Counted from the first letter of the stretch, positions 1 through 10,366 are shown. The stretch is 64,000 bases of DNA from Acetobacterium sp965140355 (GCA_965140355.1 OZ223195.1:1-64000), one strand, 5' to 3'. Numbers and translations: made by a program. Notes: generated by a model from the sequence alone, not told the origin.

Positions 1-1
1 T

Positions 2-1477
2 ATTATCCGGCCAGTAATGGAAAGGTTTCTGGGGATGGATATTGCGATGATTGCACCTCAGCATGGTTCTATTATTAACGAAAATATTTCTGATCATATT
101 AAGACATTAAGAGAGTTGGAATGTGGCGTATTACTCAATCCTATAAAACGAGACCTGGCAAAATCAGGTGGATACATGGCTGTTTGCTCTGCGATTTTAA
201 AAAGGCTGGGAACTATTTTTAATCATGAGTCAGTGTTAGAAGTTGTTGAAGGTTTGGAATTGACGCTAGATGCGTATTTGAATATCACAGATTACAATTA
301 TTCGGGTAATGTTTTATGGAATATGATCTTTGAACAAGTTTTAGTAAAAAAGGGGTTGACCTGGCTGATGGTGATTGAACCGTTAACTGAAACTTTGTCC
401 AAAGAATATGATATTCCCATGCCCAAGGTTTTTGAAAGTAAACTAAAAAGGGCGGAAGATGAAGCATCAAATCTAAATGAACAAAATCGTTTGCTGAAAG
501 AAATTAATACTCGACTTGAGTCAAGCATTGCTTTGTCACGAGATAAGTTAATACGCTGTCCAATTACCGGTTTGTATAATGTTGAGTTTTTCAAGAATTA
601 TATATTGAATCAAATCTCTGGTATTATTGAGGATGAATCTAAACAGAATCCCGCTTTGATGATTATCAATTTAGATAATTATGAACGAATTGAATATCTT
701 TATGGTTATGATGAAGTGGAAGAAGTTTTAAAAATTATATCGCAAATATTAAAAGACCGACGCACACATAATGAACTTTTTTTTAAACTCCAAGGATATA
801 CCCTGGCATGTTATATTCCCCAAACTACTAAAGAACAAGGATTGACGATTGCCGAAAATACTAGAAATGCGATTGCTTTATCAGAGAAATTTATTGAATC
901 GATTACCGTTTCGATTGGATTGGTCTGGTTAGAAGAGCTTAATGAAAAAAAAGAATTGTTTGAGAAGCCGGACGAAGATTTTTATAATATTGGCATCATG
1001 CGTGCTAAAATAGCACGAAATATGGGACAAAACATTGTTTGTAGTCAGTCATCGCTGGTAGATTATCAGACAGACTATCAGGTGGATTTTGGAAAAATTC
1101 TTTTAGTGGATTCGGATGAAATTAATGTAGATATCATTAAAACTTCACTGGAGAATCTTAACTTTCAGGTCATTACGGCTAGTGATGGCAAGGCGGCGGC
1201 GAAAATTGCAATGGAGTCGATCCCGTTATTGATTATATCTGAGGTGATGATCCCAAAGATGGATGGTTTTCTATTTCGTGAAGAATTGCTATTAAATTCG
1301 GCCACCAAAAATATTCCCTTTATTTTTGTTTCATATCTTAAAAATGATGAATCAGTTTTACGGGCGTCTAGTCTCGGGGTGGAGCATTACTTTAAAAAAC
1401 CTTTTATGTTATCAGAATTGGTGGGTCTTATCCAAAATAAAACGAAGGAGAAATTCACTAATGATAGAAGCATTTGA
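2..1477 (+). CDS. ODP-type metallo-beta-lactamase fold / degenerate GGDEF / REC regulator, 5' truncated
   Basis: The reading frame is open to the left edge of the window, so the gene starts upstream and the ATG at 17 is probably internal. The first visible residues end with IAPQHGSII, the last conserved motif of the flavodiiron/ODP metallo-beta-lactamase fold, so an oxygen-sensing or diiron-type domain probably precedes. After an alpha-helical stretch and a coiled coil (about residues 140-180 from ATG 17) comes a GGDEF-fold domain opening with CPITGLYNVEFF. The GGDEF signature is replaced by LQGYTLA, so diguanylate cyclase activity is unlikely. The C-terminal 115 residues are a response-regulator receiver (KILLVDSDE, KKPF). 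At the phospho-acceptor position it reads SEVMIP, with Glu in place of Asp. The stop overlaps the next gene's start at 1461, so the two are translationally coupled. A non-catalytic regulator of the following polysaccharide genes is inferred. Confidence 0.75.
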   Translation: MIRPVMERFLGMDIAMIAPQHGSIINENISDHIKTLRELECGVLLNPIKRDLAKSGGYMAVCSAILKRLGTIFNHESVLEVVEGLELTLDAYLNITDYNYSGNVLWNMIFEQVLVKKGLTWLMVIEPLTETLSKEYDIPMPKVFESKLKRAEDEASNLNEQNRLLKEINTRLESSIALSRDKLIRCPITGLYNVEFFKNYILNQISGIIEDESKQNPALMIINLDNYERIEYLYGYDEVEEVLKIISQILKDRRTHNELFFKLQGYTLACYIPQTTKEQGLTIAENTRNAIALSEKFIESITVSIGLVWLEELNEKKELFEKPDEDFYNIGIMRAKIARNMGQNIVCSQSSLVDYQTDYQVDFGKILLVDSDEINVDIIKTSLENLNFQVITASDGKAAAKIAMESIPLLIISEVMIPKMDGFLFREELLLNSATKNIPFIFVSYLKNDESVLRASSLGVEHYFKKPFMLSELVGLIQNKTKEKFTNDRSI

Positions 1478-4400
1478 AATTTGGATTATCGTCGGAATCG
1501 TTTTAATTATTTTTTGATATCGCGATCATTTTACGATTGATCATAGGGAGAAGTGATAACAAAAAAAGTTTATTATTATCAGAAAAACAGAAAAAATGCT
1601 TGCTTCAGGCGGCCACTGGAAATGTTTCAGGCGGAGCCCAAAAGATAGCAATAGAACATTATTATGAAGTTGGTCAGGCAGTACGCTATGACAAGTTGCT
1701 TAAAGAAAACATTCACAATTCGATTGACATCGATTATTACGAAAAAAAATGGATTAGAGTATTGAAATCAAGAAATATCACAAAGCAGGCTGAAGCAGCT
1801 TTGTATTTGGGAGCCTTGGGAAGTGAAAAAGCACGGGCGGCGTTGGAGCAGGCTTTAAGACGGGAAAAAAATAGTGCTATAAAACTCTACATTGCTAATG
1901 GTTTGGCAGATATTGGAAATAAGAATTCTTTATCGGCGCTTACGGATTCTCTACTTGGTGAAAGTCGTTTTTATCGGAACAAGGTCAACATGCTTTTGAC
2001 TGACTTTGGTGAAAACTTTCATACGTTTTTGCCGTTAATAATTAATAGCGATCGTATCGAATTAAAAGAACTCATTGTCGATTTTTCGGCGGTTTATTAT
2101 TCTGAAGAATTAAAAAACTATCTTATCAATTTGGTTGATAAACGCGAGGAAACCATCAAAAATCTTGAGATCCAGTATGGACGATCAGGGGTTGCGATGT
2201 GTATGAATTGTATTAATGGCACGCCATTAACAGATGGCGTGAGCATGCAATGCCCTTATAAAGGCAAAGTTGCTCGAAATTTCAGTTGCAATCATTACGA
2301 AGTGCTGCCAGTAAGTTTAAACAGCAAAGCGGCCCATAAAGATTTGGTTATCAAAGCTTGTGGGATTATTGCTGATTATTACCCGAAGGTTTTAGATCAG
2401 GAAAAGTATTTGTATGCTGAGGATGTTGAAATCAGAAATTGTGCGATGCGGGCGCTGGCCAATTTTAAATCATCAGAAAAACTAAATAAATTACTAATTT
2501 TTATTCGCCAGGAAGATACCGCCAGAGGTGCAGTTAACGGTATTTCGATGATGATTGAAAAAAATCGAAGTTATTTTAATCGGGTCATCAAGGCTTTTCA
2601 ACAAGAGACTAATCCGAGGGTCAAAAAAGATCTGGCGAAAATTCTTTCTTTGCGAATTGAATATTTCATTATGAAATTGACCACCAAAAATAGTAACGCT
2701 GCCGTCGCCATTATTCAAGAGATTTTGCTGTCGGGAAGAACCAGCGAGGTCATTGACTTTCTGAATAAAAACAATGATATTAACATTGAAAATGAACTTA
2801 TCGCGATTATTAAAGGGGTTTTGGCACAAACGAATAATCTTGAACACGATTTTAAAAAATATTTGGATGAGCGTCTGATTGTTAAATGTGGGCTGAAAGC
2901 AACAGTAGAATTACCGCCTGAAAAAGAAGTTAAGCGTGACGAGCAGTTGACCGGAAAGTTGCTGCTATTATTGTTGGGAAGTATTTTTTTAGTCCCAATA
3001 ATTTATGTTGTACGCCATTGGAATGTTCTTTTTGTGATGTCCTTTATCGATCAACTTGAGCTGTTTGTTGGGGAATTTAATTATTACATTGCTTATTATG
3101 CGATGGCTGTAAATGTTATTTATCTAATCTTGTTGCTATTTTCATATCTTAGCGTAACTCGACAGGAACGATTATGGAAAATTAAAGATATGTCACTACT
3201 GTTTAAAAAAAGGATGTTACCGTCTATTTCGATTATCGCTCCGGCATTCAATGAGGAAAAAACCATTATTGAAAGCGCTAATTCGCTTTTAAATCTTAAA
3301 TATCCAGAATACGAATTAATTATTGTTAATGATGGATCTAAAGATCTGACATTGAATACCTTGATTAAGTATTATAATTTAAAGCGGGTTGATTATATCT
3401 ATGAAAGCCGACTTAATACTAAACCGATCAGAGGAGTGTACTTGAACCGATCTCGACCTAATCTGATTGTGGTTGATAAAATTAACGGTGGCAAGGCAGA
3501 TTCTTTAAACGTTGGCATTAATATTGCCAATAAGGAATATATTTGTGGAATTGATGCTGATTCGTTATTGGAAGATGATGCTCTGATTAAACTGGCATCG
3601 CTGACGCTTGATGAAGAAACTGAAACACCAGCGATGGGAGGGAATATCTTGCCCATTAATGGATGTATTATTGATCACGGAGAAATTTCTCATAAAGGAT
3701 TGGCCGAGAGCAAACTGGCCCGGTTTCAAACTATTGAATATATTCGTTCCTTTATGTCAGGAAGACTGGGCTGGTCTTATTTTAACTGTTTATTGATTAT
3801 CTCAGGGGCCTTTGGCCTATTTCGAAAAGAACGAGTTATCAGTGTTGGCGGATATCTCACCAGCAGTGGTCAGTATAAAACTGACACTGTGGGAGAAGAT
3901 ATGGAACTGGTGGTACGCATCAGTCGTCAGATGAAGGAAGCAAAACGCCGTTTTCGAATTATTTACGCTTATAATGCCAACTGTTGGACAGAGGTACCGG
4001 AAGATTTAGAGACCTTAAAAAGGCAACGTTATCGATGGCACCGGGGTCTTATTGAAATTTTAACTTTTCATCAGAAAATGATGTTTAATCCTAGTTATGG
4101 GCAAATTGGAATGGTGGCTATCCCTTATTTTTATATTTTTGAGATGTTAGGACCGATTTTTGAAATACAAGGTTATTTAATGGTTATTTTATCGGCCTTT
4201 CTGGGATTGTTGAATGTTCAGATTGCGGTTATTCTTTTTATCGCTATGGTATTAATGGGGATTTTAGTTTCAGTTTCATCATTGTTGATATCAGAAAAAA
4301 ATGGACAGAACTTTACCCGAAAAGAACTTGGGACTTTGATATTATACGCAATTATTGAAAATTTTGGGGTCCGTCAATATTTTAGTCTCTGGCGTTTTGG

Positions 4401-4491
4401 TGGGTATATTAATATGTTCAAAAAACCGGTCGGCTGGCAAAAGGCCGAACGAAAAGGGTTTGAAGCAAAACCAAAGAAGGCGATGTTATGA
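1461..4491 (+). CDS. HEAT-repeat membrane glycosyltransferase family 2 (processive polysaccharide synthase-like), with an apparent frameshift at ~1515
   Basis: A ribosome site (GAAGGAG, 1443-1449) precedes ATG 1461, which encodes MIEAFEIWIIVGIVLIIF and then stops at TGA 1515-1517. Removing one T from the run 1510-1515 joins this hydrophobic helix to the downstream frame (DIAIILRLIIGRSDNKK), which otherwise has only a TTG at 1537 without a ribosome site. The long frame has HEAT-like helical repeats, a pair of membrane helices around 2950-3160, and a GT2 catalytic domain. That domain shows IIAPAFNEE, VNDGSKD, GIDADS (DxD), GEDMEL and QRYRWHRG (the Q/RxxRW motif of processive synthases), followed by C-terminal membrane helices. 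It probably polymerises or exports an exopolysaccharide at the cytoplasmic membrane. The gene overlaps the glycosidase-like gene by ATGA. The join could be a sequencing error, a mutation or a programmed +1 shift. Confidence 0.85.
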
Positions 4492-7400
4492 AAAAAATAA
4501 GAAGAATACTTTTAGGAATTTTGCTAACGAGCATTTTACTTGGTATTTTTGTGTTGCCATTTTTAATTTGGAACAGTCAGACATCAACGCCACTTAACAT
4601 CTGGATTCTTGATAAAACCGTACCGGATGCCACCTACAAAGACCATAAAGGACTGATGTGGGTGTTAAATAATGAAAAAATCGTATTGGATAAGACTGCG
4701 CAACCCTTTGATTATGATAGCGATTATTTCGGGGTTTTTCCAACATCAGATCAAGCCTATGAGGTTAAAGAAATCCCGCAGACAGTTGAAAATCCGGATC
4801 TTATTTATTTAGCTGATGCCGATGGTGTTTATCCGGCCGATTATAATGGGATCGCTAGCGATGATATTTATGAAGGGATTCCTCAAAAACCGCTGGTTGG
4901 AGGACTTAGCGCCGCGGAGATAACATCTTTAAAAAACAATCTCGGTAATGGCAATACCATTATCGGAGAGTTTGACATTATCGATTCGGGCAGCCAGAAA
5001 GAGTTGGAAGATATCTTTAGAATCCGCTATACAGGTTGGAGTGGAAAATATTTTACAGAGCTTAAAAAAGATAAAGACGTTCCGTTGATTATTATTAATA
5101 ATTACGAAAAAATGACCGGAAAAACATGGGATTATAATGGCAGCGGTCTAGTGCTGGTATCGAATAATGATGAGGTTTTGGTCTTAGAAGAACGCAAGGA
5201 GTTAAATAAAAATGGGGTTAGTTTGTCTTTTAATGGGGATTATGCCAAAGAATTCGGGATTAGTGGATCGTTTATCTATCCGCAATGGTTTGATCTGATT
5301 AAACCTGATCCTTCGGTGGAAGCGTTGGCTGATTTGAAATTTGACGTGACTGAAGCAGGAGGCGAAACACTAAATTCTTTTGGTTTAACAACGACTTATG
5401 CGGCAGTTACCCGAACAGTGAATTCTCAGTATACGGCCTACTACTTTGCAGGTGATTTTGCGCAAATGAATTTTTCAGGATCTTTGTGGAATTATCAGGG
5501 ATTTGCACAAATCAAACGATTATTTTCGGTTGCTAATCCCAATGCCGAGACAAAGTTTTATTGGGGTTGCTATGTCCCGCTGATGCAAAAGATTATAAAT
5601 GGAGTAAAGGCTGAACCGAAAGTTGTGGAAACAGTAATCGAGACTGCCGATACCCAGATTGCAGCGAGAACATTGGGTTCGGGATTTCAGGTTTTGAAAG
5701 ATGGTAACTGGGAAGATTTTTATGCTGAAGGGGTCAATATTGGCTCATCGGTACCTGGGAGATGGTTTACTGAGTTTTCTTATGATGAGGCGCTTTATCT
5801 GAAATGGTTTGATCTCATTGGCGCGATGAATGCTAATACGATCAGGGTTTATACTCTGTTACCGCCACAGTTTTATGCAGCGCTGGGATATTATAATGAA
5901 CAGCATCCCGAGGCAAAACTCTGGCTTTATCAGGAAATCTGGCCGGAAGAGAATCCTTCAGAGGGTAATTATTTAAAAACGGATTATAACACGACCTATC
6001 AGGATGAAATAAAAATAGACATTGACGCTTTGCATGGAAAGGCCAATATCCCCCAAAGGCAAGGGCGAGCCTATGGTACTTATACCGTTGATGTTTCACC
6101 CTATATTGCTGGTTATCTTGTGGGCAGAGAGTTAGAACCAGAAGAAGTTATTAGTACCAACGATAAAAATAAAGGCTTTGTTTTTGAGGGAAACTATTTA
6201 TATACTGAAGCCAATGCCAGTCCAACCGAGGCTTGGTTGGCATCGAGCTGTGATTTTTTGCTTCAATATGAAGAAGATACCTACAAGTGGCAACATCCGG
6301 TGGGAATTGTCAGTTGGCCGACGCTTGATCCGATTGAACATGACTCGGAGTGGAACGAAAGCGGAAATAAAGCATTGCAGTATAATGATAAGGTATCCGT
6401 TGATATTAATAATATTTCGACGAAAGAAAAACTCCAGTCGGGGTTTTTCGGGGCCTACCATATTTATCCCAACTATCCTGATTTTATGAATAATGAAGCA
6501 AGCTATGCCGAATATATAGACGAAGAAGGCAGCTTCCGCTACGGCGGATATCTCAAAGAATTTATATTCGGTCATCAGAAATATCCGGCTCTTGTAGCTG
6601 AATTTGGTTTGGCAACGGGCATGGGGAATGCTCATGAAAATCCAGATGGTTACAATCACGGTGGACTTACCGAAGAAGCTCAAGGCGAAGGGATTATTAG
6701 GATGATGAAAGCGATTGAGAAGGAGGGTTATGCCGGCAGTATCATTTTTGAATGGACGGACGAATGGGCTAAGAAGACCTGGATTACTGAACCCTATATT
6801 ATCCCCTATGAACGTAATCCACTTTGGCGAAACGTCGCGGATCCAGAGCAGAATTACGGGATCTATGCTATGGAGTCGGATCAATTAAAATCATCTCCCT
6901 ATAATATAGCGGGAGATGGGGTCATTTCCAAGATGTCTTTGGGTGCTGATGAAACTTATTTGAATATTAAATTGGATTTAAAACAGGTGATTGATTTTAC
7001 AGCAGAAAAACTTATCATCGGTCTGGATACTTATGATCGCGATCGAGGTAATATGAAGTATAGTGAGGCAATTTCAACAGAAGCAAGTACTGGTCTTGAA
7101 TACGTCATTGAGCTTACCGGAGGTAATGAAGGGCAGATTTTAGTTCAACCGGGATATAATCCATCTAGTGGACATTACTCATCAACAATTTCAAGAGATG
7201 GCGTATATGAAAGGATGTCGATGCTCATCAATAATGAAACGATTACTAGCGATGGAACAAAGATAGACGCAGTAGTTCAGGATTTAAGTCAGTTGTCATT
7301 TGGTTCGCTGGAAAATAATTCTCATAACCAGGTGTCAATATCTGGTAAAACAGTTACTATCCGGATTCCATGGACCCGTATCAACGTTACTGATCCCTCG

Positions 7401-7655
7401 ATGATGCGGGTGTTGGACGATTCCCGAGTGATGTTAAATCCAGCTTCTGATGAGCTGCAGACAATTATTACTGAGGGTATTTTGGCAAGTGGAGTTATGG
7501 TGCGGAGGAGCGATAACTATCCGATTGGAACCGTTGGCTTATCAAATCAGAAAGCATTTGTCTGGGAAAACTGGGATGTACCGACTTACAAGGCGCGTCT
7601 TAAGGACAGTTATGCCATGATTCAGAAGTATTTAAAGACCATTGACCGTAAGTGA
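4488..7655 (+). CDS. Membrane-anchored glycoside hydrolase-like protein
   Basis: This 1055-residue protein starts with a basic stretch and one membrane helix (about residues 7-28), so the bulk is extracellular. The central part (about residues 410-780) reads like a TIM-barrel glycosidase: FYAEGVNIGSS, NANTIRVYTLLPP, LVAEFGLATG and IFEWTDEW, where the acidic residues near strand ends are plausible catalytic carboxylates. The C-terminal 270 residues are beta-rich and resemble a carbohydrate-binding or accessory sandwich domain. The ATGA overlap with the upstream GT2 synthase indicates coupled translation, so it probably trims, modifies or releases the polymer made by that enzyme. No specific GH family is assigned with confidence. 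The gene ends 170 bp before the sigma factor gene, and no clear terminator was recognised between them. Confidence 0.7.
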   Translation: MKKIRRILLGILLTSILLGIFVLPFLIWNSQTSTPLNIWILDKTVPDATYKDHKGLMWVLNNEKIVLDKTAQPFDYDSDYFGVFPTSDQAYEVKEIPQTVENPDLIYLADADGVYPADYNGIASDDIYEGIPQKPLVGGLSAAEITSLKNNLGNGNTIIGEFDIIDSGSQKELEDIFRIRYTGWSGKYFTELKKDKDVPLIIINNYEKMTGKTWDYNGSGLVLVSNNDEVLVLEERKELNKNGVSLSFNGDYAKEFGISGSFIYPQWFDLIKPDPSVEALADLKFDVTEAGGETLNSFGLTTTYAAVTRTVNSQYTAYYFAGDFAQMNFSGSLWNYQGFAQIKRLFSVANPNAETKFYWGCYVPLMQKIINGVKAEPKVVETVIETADTQIAARTLGSGFQVLKDGNWEDFYAEGVNIGSSVPGRWFTEFSYDEALYLKWFDLIGAMNANTIRVYTLLPPQFYAALGYYNEQHPEAKLWLYQEIWPEENPSEGNYLKTDYNTTYQDEIKIDIDALHGKANIPQRQGRAYGTYTVDVSPYIAGYLVGRELEPEEVISTNDKNKGFVFEGNYLYTEANASPTEAWLASSCDFLLQYEEDTYKWQHPVGIVSWPTLDPIEHDSEWNESGNKALQYNDKVSVDINNISTKEKLQSGFFGAYHIYPNYPDFMNNEASYAEYIDEEGSFRYGGYLKEFIFGHQKYPALVAEFGLATGMGNAHENPDGYNHGGLTEEAQGEGIIRMMKAIEKEGYAGSIIFEWTDEWAKKTWITEPYIIPYERNPLWRNVADPEQNYGIYAMESDQLKSSPYNIAGDGVISKMSLGADETYLNIKLDLKQVIDFTAEKLIIGLDTYDRDRGNMKYSEAISTEASTGLEYVIELTGGNEGQILVQPGYNPSSGHYSSTISRDGVYERMSMLINNETITSDGTKIDAVVQDLSQLSFGSLENNSHNQVSISGKTVTIRIPWTRINVTDPSMMRVLDDSRVMLNPASDELQTIITEGILASGVMVRRSDNYPIGTVGLSNQKAFVWENWDVPTYKARLKDSYAMIQKYLKTIDRK

Positions 7656-7835
7656 CAAATAATTACAAGATAATCATAAGTTAGTAGTTAGAATAATAAA
7701 AAATTACCCAAAAATGGAATTATTGGCTTATGAATTTAGAGATATTAAAAAAATATAATTATTTTTTGTTTTTAGGGAAGAAAATTTGCGGCTGATCCGT
7801 TATATAGATGTGCAGAAAAAACGGAGGTGAAGTTT

Positions 7836-8396
7836 TTGAAAGAAGATCAAGAAGATGAAGTTGATGATATGTTGATAAAAAAATATCTGGCAACGGGTAA
7901 CTCTAAATATTTTGAATCTATTGTTGAACGATACGAACGTTATGGATATATTTATGCTTATTCTCTTCTTAAAAACGAATTTGATGCACAGGATGTAGTG
8001 GCCGAAAGTTTTTTAAAGGCATTTGCGAAAATTAGACAATATCGATTGGGCAGCAGTTTCAAAAACTGGTTTTTGAAAATTGTTCACAATACCAGCTTTG
8101 ATTTATTAAGAAAAAATAAAACGTTGGTTTATTTGGATGATCTGGAAAATGGCGAAAGTTATTATGCTGATGAGACGCTCAGTTATGATAATATCCAGTC
8201 ATTGGATTTTGGCGAAATGCAAAAAGCGCTGGATCGTTTACCCCATGAACTGAAAGGGGTAGTAATTTTGCGATATTATTATGATTGGGAATATAAAAAG
8301 ATTTGTGAATTCTTAAATATTCCCATGGGAACGTTATCTTCGCGATTAAACAGAGCCTGTAAAAAACTAAAAGATCTATATGAGGGAGGAATATGA
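7836..8396 (+). CDS. ECF-type RNA polymerase sigma factor
   Basis: This protein of about 186 residues has sigma-70 region 2 (YAYSLLKNEFDAQDVVAESFLKAF, shown here as its key span around residues 45-75, then WFLKIVHNT and DLLRK). Region 4 (LDRLPHELKGVVILRYY ... MGTLSSRLNRACKKLK) is a helix-turn-helix that reads -35 elements. The TTG at 7836 is preferred because GGAGG at 7823-7827 lies 8 nt upstream. The in-frame GTG at 7827 overlaps that ribosome site. The stop overlaps the next gene, a small membrane protein, which fits a sigma/anti-sigma pair. The three-gene set with the exported polymer-forming protein suggests an envelope stress or surface-structure regulon. The target genes are unknown. 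Confidence 0.88.
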   Translation: MKEDQEDEVDDMLIKKYLATGNSKYFESIVERYERYGYIYAYSLLKNEFDAQDVVAESFLKAFAKIRQYRLGSSFKNWFLKIVHNTSFDLLRKNKTLVYLDDLENGESYYADETLSYDNIQSLDFGEMQKALDRLPHELKGVVILRYYYDWEYKKICEFLNIPMGTLSSRLNRACKKLKDLYEGGI

Positions 8397-8398
8397 CG

Positions 8399-8785
8399 AT
8401 GAACGAATGTGATAAAATGATATCCAGTTTAGGTTTTAGCAAAGCTGCAATAAAGAGTTATGGCGATGCGATTCCATTTACCACCAGAAAACTGAACATC
8501 ATGGAGCAAATTAATTTGATAAATGGAGAAAAAGTTAGGAATTTAGATTTAGTTGCCTTGTTTTACATTCTTCCGATTGCTTTTTTAGTGATGCTAATGC
8601 GGTTGATTGTTTTTGCGCAAGCCGGTAATTCAACTCTGGTGACTATTTTTACCAGTCTTTTGATTAGTTATTCGCAACAACTTCAAAATAGTTTTAACGT
8701 TATGTCATTATTAATTTCAGTTGCTATTTGTATCGGAACCGGATTATTGATTGCGCGTTTAAAAAATGAGAAACAATACGGTTAA
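8399..8785 (+). CDS. Small membrane protein, putative anti-sigma factor
   Basis: The protein has about 128 residues, with a soluble N-terminal segment of roughly 50 residues followed by two hydrophobic helices (around LVALFYILPIAFLVMLMRLIVF and VMSLLISVAICIGTGLLIA, given here as spans) and a short charged tail. ATG 8399 is spaced 8 nt from GGGAGGA (8384-8390), whereas ATG 8393 is only 2 nt away, so 8399 is the better start. It overlaps or abuts the ECF sigma factor gene. Position, size and topology match membrane anti-sigma factors that hold their sigma factor at the membrane. There is no zinc anti-sigma (HxxxCxxC) motif, so the function is inferred from context only. Confidence 0.55.
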   Translation: MNECDKMISSLGFSKAAIKSYGDAIPFTTRKLNIMEQINLINGEKVRNLDLVALFYILPIAFLVMLMRLIVFAQAGNSTLVTIFTSLLISYSQQLQNSFNVMSLLISVAICIGTGLLIARLKNEKQYG

Positions 8786-8815
8786 GTGATAATAAAGATT
8801 TAAAGGAGAAGAAAA

Positions 8816-10111
8816 ATGTTAAAAAAAATAAGCGTGTCAATTTTAATGATAATGATGGTATTGGTGCTCACTATTCCAACAGCTTTTGGAGCAAATTTAA
8901 GCAAGAGCAATAGCTATCAGGATTCTAGCGGAAATGTAAACATTGAGGAACCGTCAGTTGCTGATACAGAATTTGCTTTTGCCGGATCCAATATTACTGT
9001 TAATTCAGTGTTTGATACAACCACTTTTTTCGTTGGAAATATCATCACCCTTGATGGAGAATATAACGGTGATGTGTTTGCCGCTGGGAATAATGTAACG
9101 GTCAATGGTAAAATAAATGGAAACCTTTATACGGCGGCTAATCAGGTGATTATCAATGGGGAAGTAACCCAAGATATATTTGCCGCTGGTTCCGATCTGG
9201 TGGTCAGTAAATTAGCTGCTATTAATCGTGACGCGTTTTTTGCCGTTGCGCGGATAAATATTGATGGAACAGTCGGACGAAACCTTCGTGTTGGTGCGGG
9301 AAATCTTTTAATAAACGGAGCGATTAAGGGTTTTGTTGATGCCGATGTGGATCAATTAACGATCAACGATAGCGGTGTTATTACTGGCACAATTAATAAT
9401 CGTAGCACCAATGAGGCAATTGTATCGCCCTCGGCAACTGCGCCCACAATTAATTGGGAAAAAGTCGTAAAAAATCAGAGTATCGAAAAAACAAAAGGTC
9501 CGAGTGTTGGTTCGGTTATCTTATCCATTATCACTAAACTTGCATTTATGCTGGTGATTTGGTTGTTAATAACCTTCATGACGAAGGAATTTAATGCCAA
9601 TACTACAATTATTGCTAAAAAGCATATATTAGCGTCACTTGGAATCGGGGCCGGATTCTTTTTTCTATCGCCGTTGTTGCTGATTATTTCCTTTATTATT
9701 TATGTGCCATTTGGGTTGGCCATGACTTTTGGGATTATTTCGTTGGCGATTTTAGGAACGGCCATTGCAGCGGTTGTGCTTTCAAAACTGTTGATGCGGT
9801 TTTTTGATGATAAAATGAAGCCGTTGTTAAGTTCCTTTGTATCAATATTAATAGTCGGAGCCGCAGTGATTATTTTAGGGTATATCCCGATCATAAATTT
9901 CATCGTATTTTTATTCTTAGATGTCGTAGGCGTTGGGTTTATTTGCTATAATGTCATCTTTACCAATAGAGGATTAAAAGCAGAACGTGAAGCCGATGAA
10001 AATGCGTCATTAATGATTGTTGAAAATAATGAAATAGATAATCCTGACATTAAAATGAATGAAGTCGTTGAGGTCGTAACTCAGAAGGATGAGGACCATC
10101 AAGATGAATAA
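8816..10111 (+). CDS. Exported polymer-forming (bactofilin-like) repeat protein with C-terminal membrane domain
   Basis: The 431-residue protein has a signal peptide (LMIMMVLVLTIPTAFGA). About residues 60-190 are short repeats of the type G-x-I-x-G-D-V-F-A-A-G-x-x-V-x-V-x-G, typical of the right-handed beta-helix in bactofilin/polymer-forming proteins. After a linker come about four membrane helices (residues 230-380) and an acidic C-terminal tail. Classical bactofilins are cytoplasmic and lack a signal peptide, so this is an exported, membrane-tethered variant. AAAGGAG precedes the ATG. It follows the sigma/anti-sigma pair by 30 bp and is probably in the same transcript, so its regulation by that ECF sigma factor is likely. 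A perfect hairpin terminator follows at 10157. Confidence 0.75.
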   Translation: MLKKISVSILMIMMVLVLTIPTAFGANLSKSNSYQDSSGNVNIEEPSVADTEFAFAGSNITVNSVFDTTTFFVGNIITLDGEYNGDVFAAGNNVTVNGKINGNLYTAANQVIINGEVTQDIFAAGSDLVVSKLAAINRDAFFAVARINIDGTVGRNLRVGAGNLLINGAIKGFVDADVDQLTINDSGVITGTINNRSTNEAIVSPSATAPTINWEKVVKNQSIEKTKGPSVGSVILSIITKLAFMLVIWLLITFMTKEFNANTTIIAKKHILASLGIGAGFFFLSPLLLIISFIIYVPFGLAMTFGIISLAILGTAIAAVVLSKLLMRFFDDKMKPLLSSFVSILIVGAAVIILGYIPIINFIVFLFLDVVGVGFICYNVIFTNRGLKAEREADENASLMIVENNEIDNPDIKMNEVVEVVTQKDEDHQDE

Positions 10112-10156
10112 GTAAATTGAGATTAAGAAGTAGTTGTGTAGCTACGATTAAAAAAA

Positions 10157-10191
10157 GAAAGGCTGATCTGTCATTGATAGATCAGCCTTTC
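10157..10191 (+). terminator. Hairpin terminator after the sigma/polymer-forming operon
   Basis: A perfect 13-bp inverted repeat (GAAAGGCTGATCT at 10157-10169 against 10179-10191) surrounds a 9-nt loop. The T tract on the plus strand is short, while an A tract precedes the left arm, so it may act in both directions. Confidence 0.7.
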
Positions 10192-10366
10192 TAGGTAGTA
10201 ATGCATAAGAACTTAATATAATGAAAGAAAACTGAAAAAATCATTGAAAAATTGTGACTTGAACTTTAAAATATAAACTATATCGGAGAATAAACGGAAT
10301 CGTTTATCAATTTATAAGTATCCGTTTAGAAAGGAGTTCGTCAAAAAGGCTATAAAGGAGCAGTTT

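Noticed and set aside
1326..1517. Separate 63-codon gene overlapping the end of the first regulator
   Set aside because: Only the part from ATG 1461 has a ribosome site, and it is best explained as the frameshifted start of the synthase gene.
6198..6884. Open frame of 228 codons on the minus strand opposite the glycosidase-like gene
   Set aside because: It lies fully within a well-supported gene, has no recognisable domain, and its composition reflects the complement of the coding strand.
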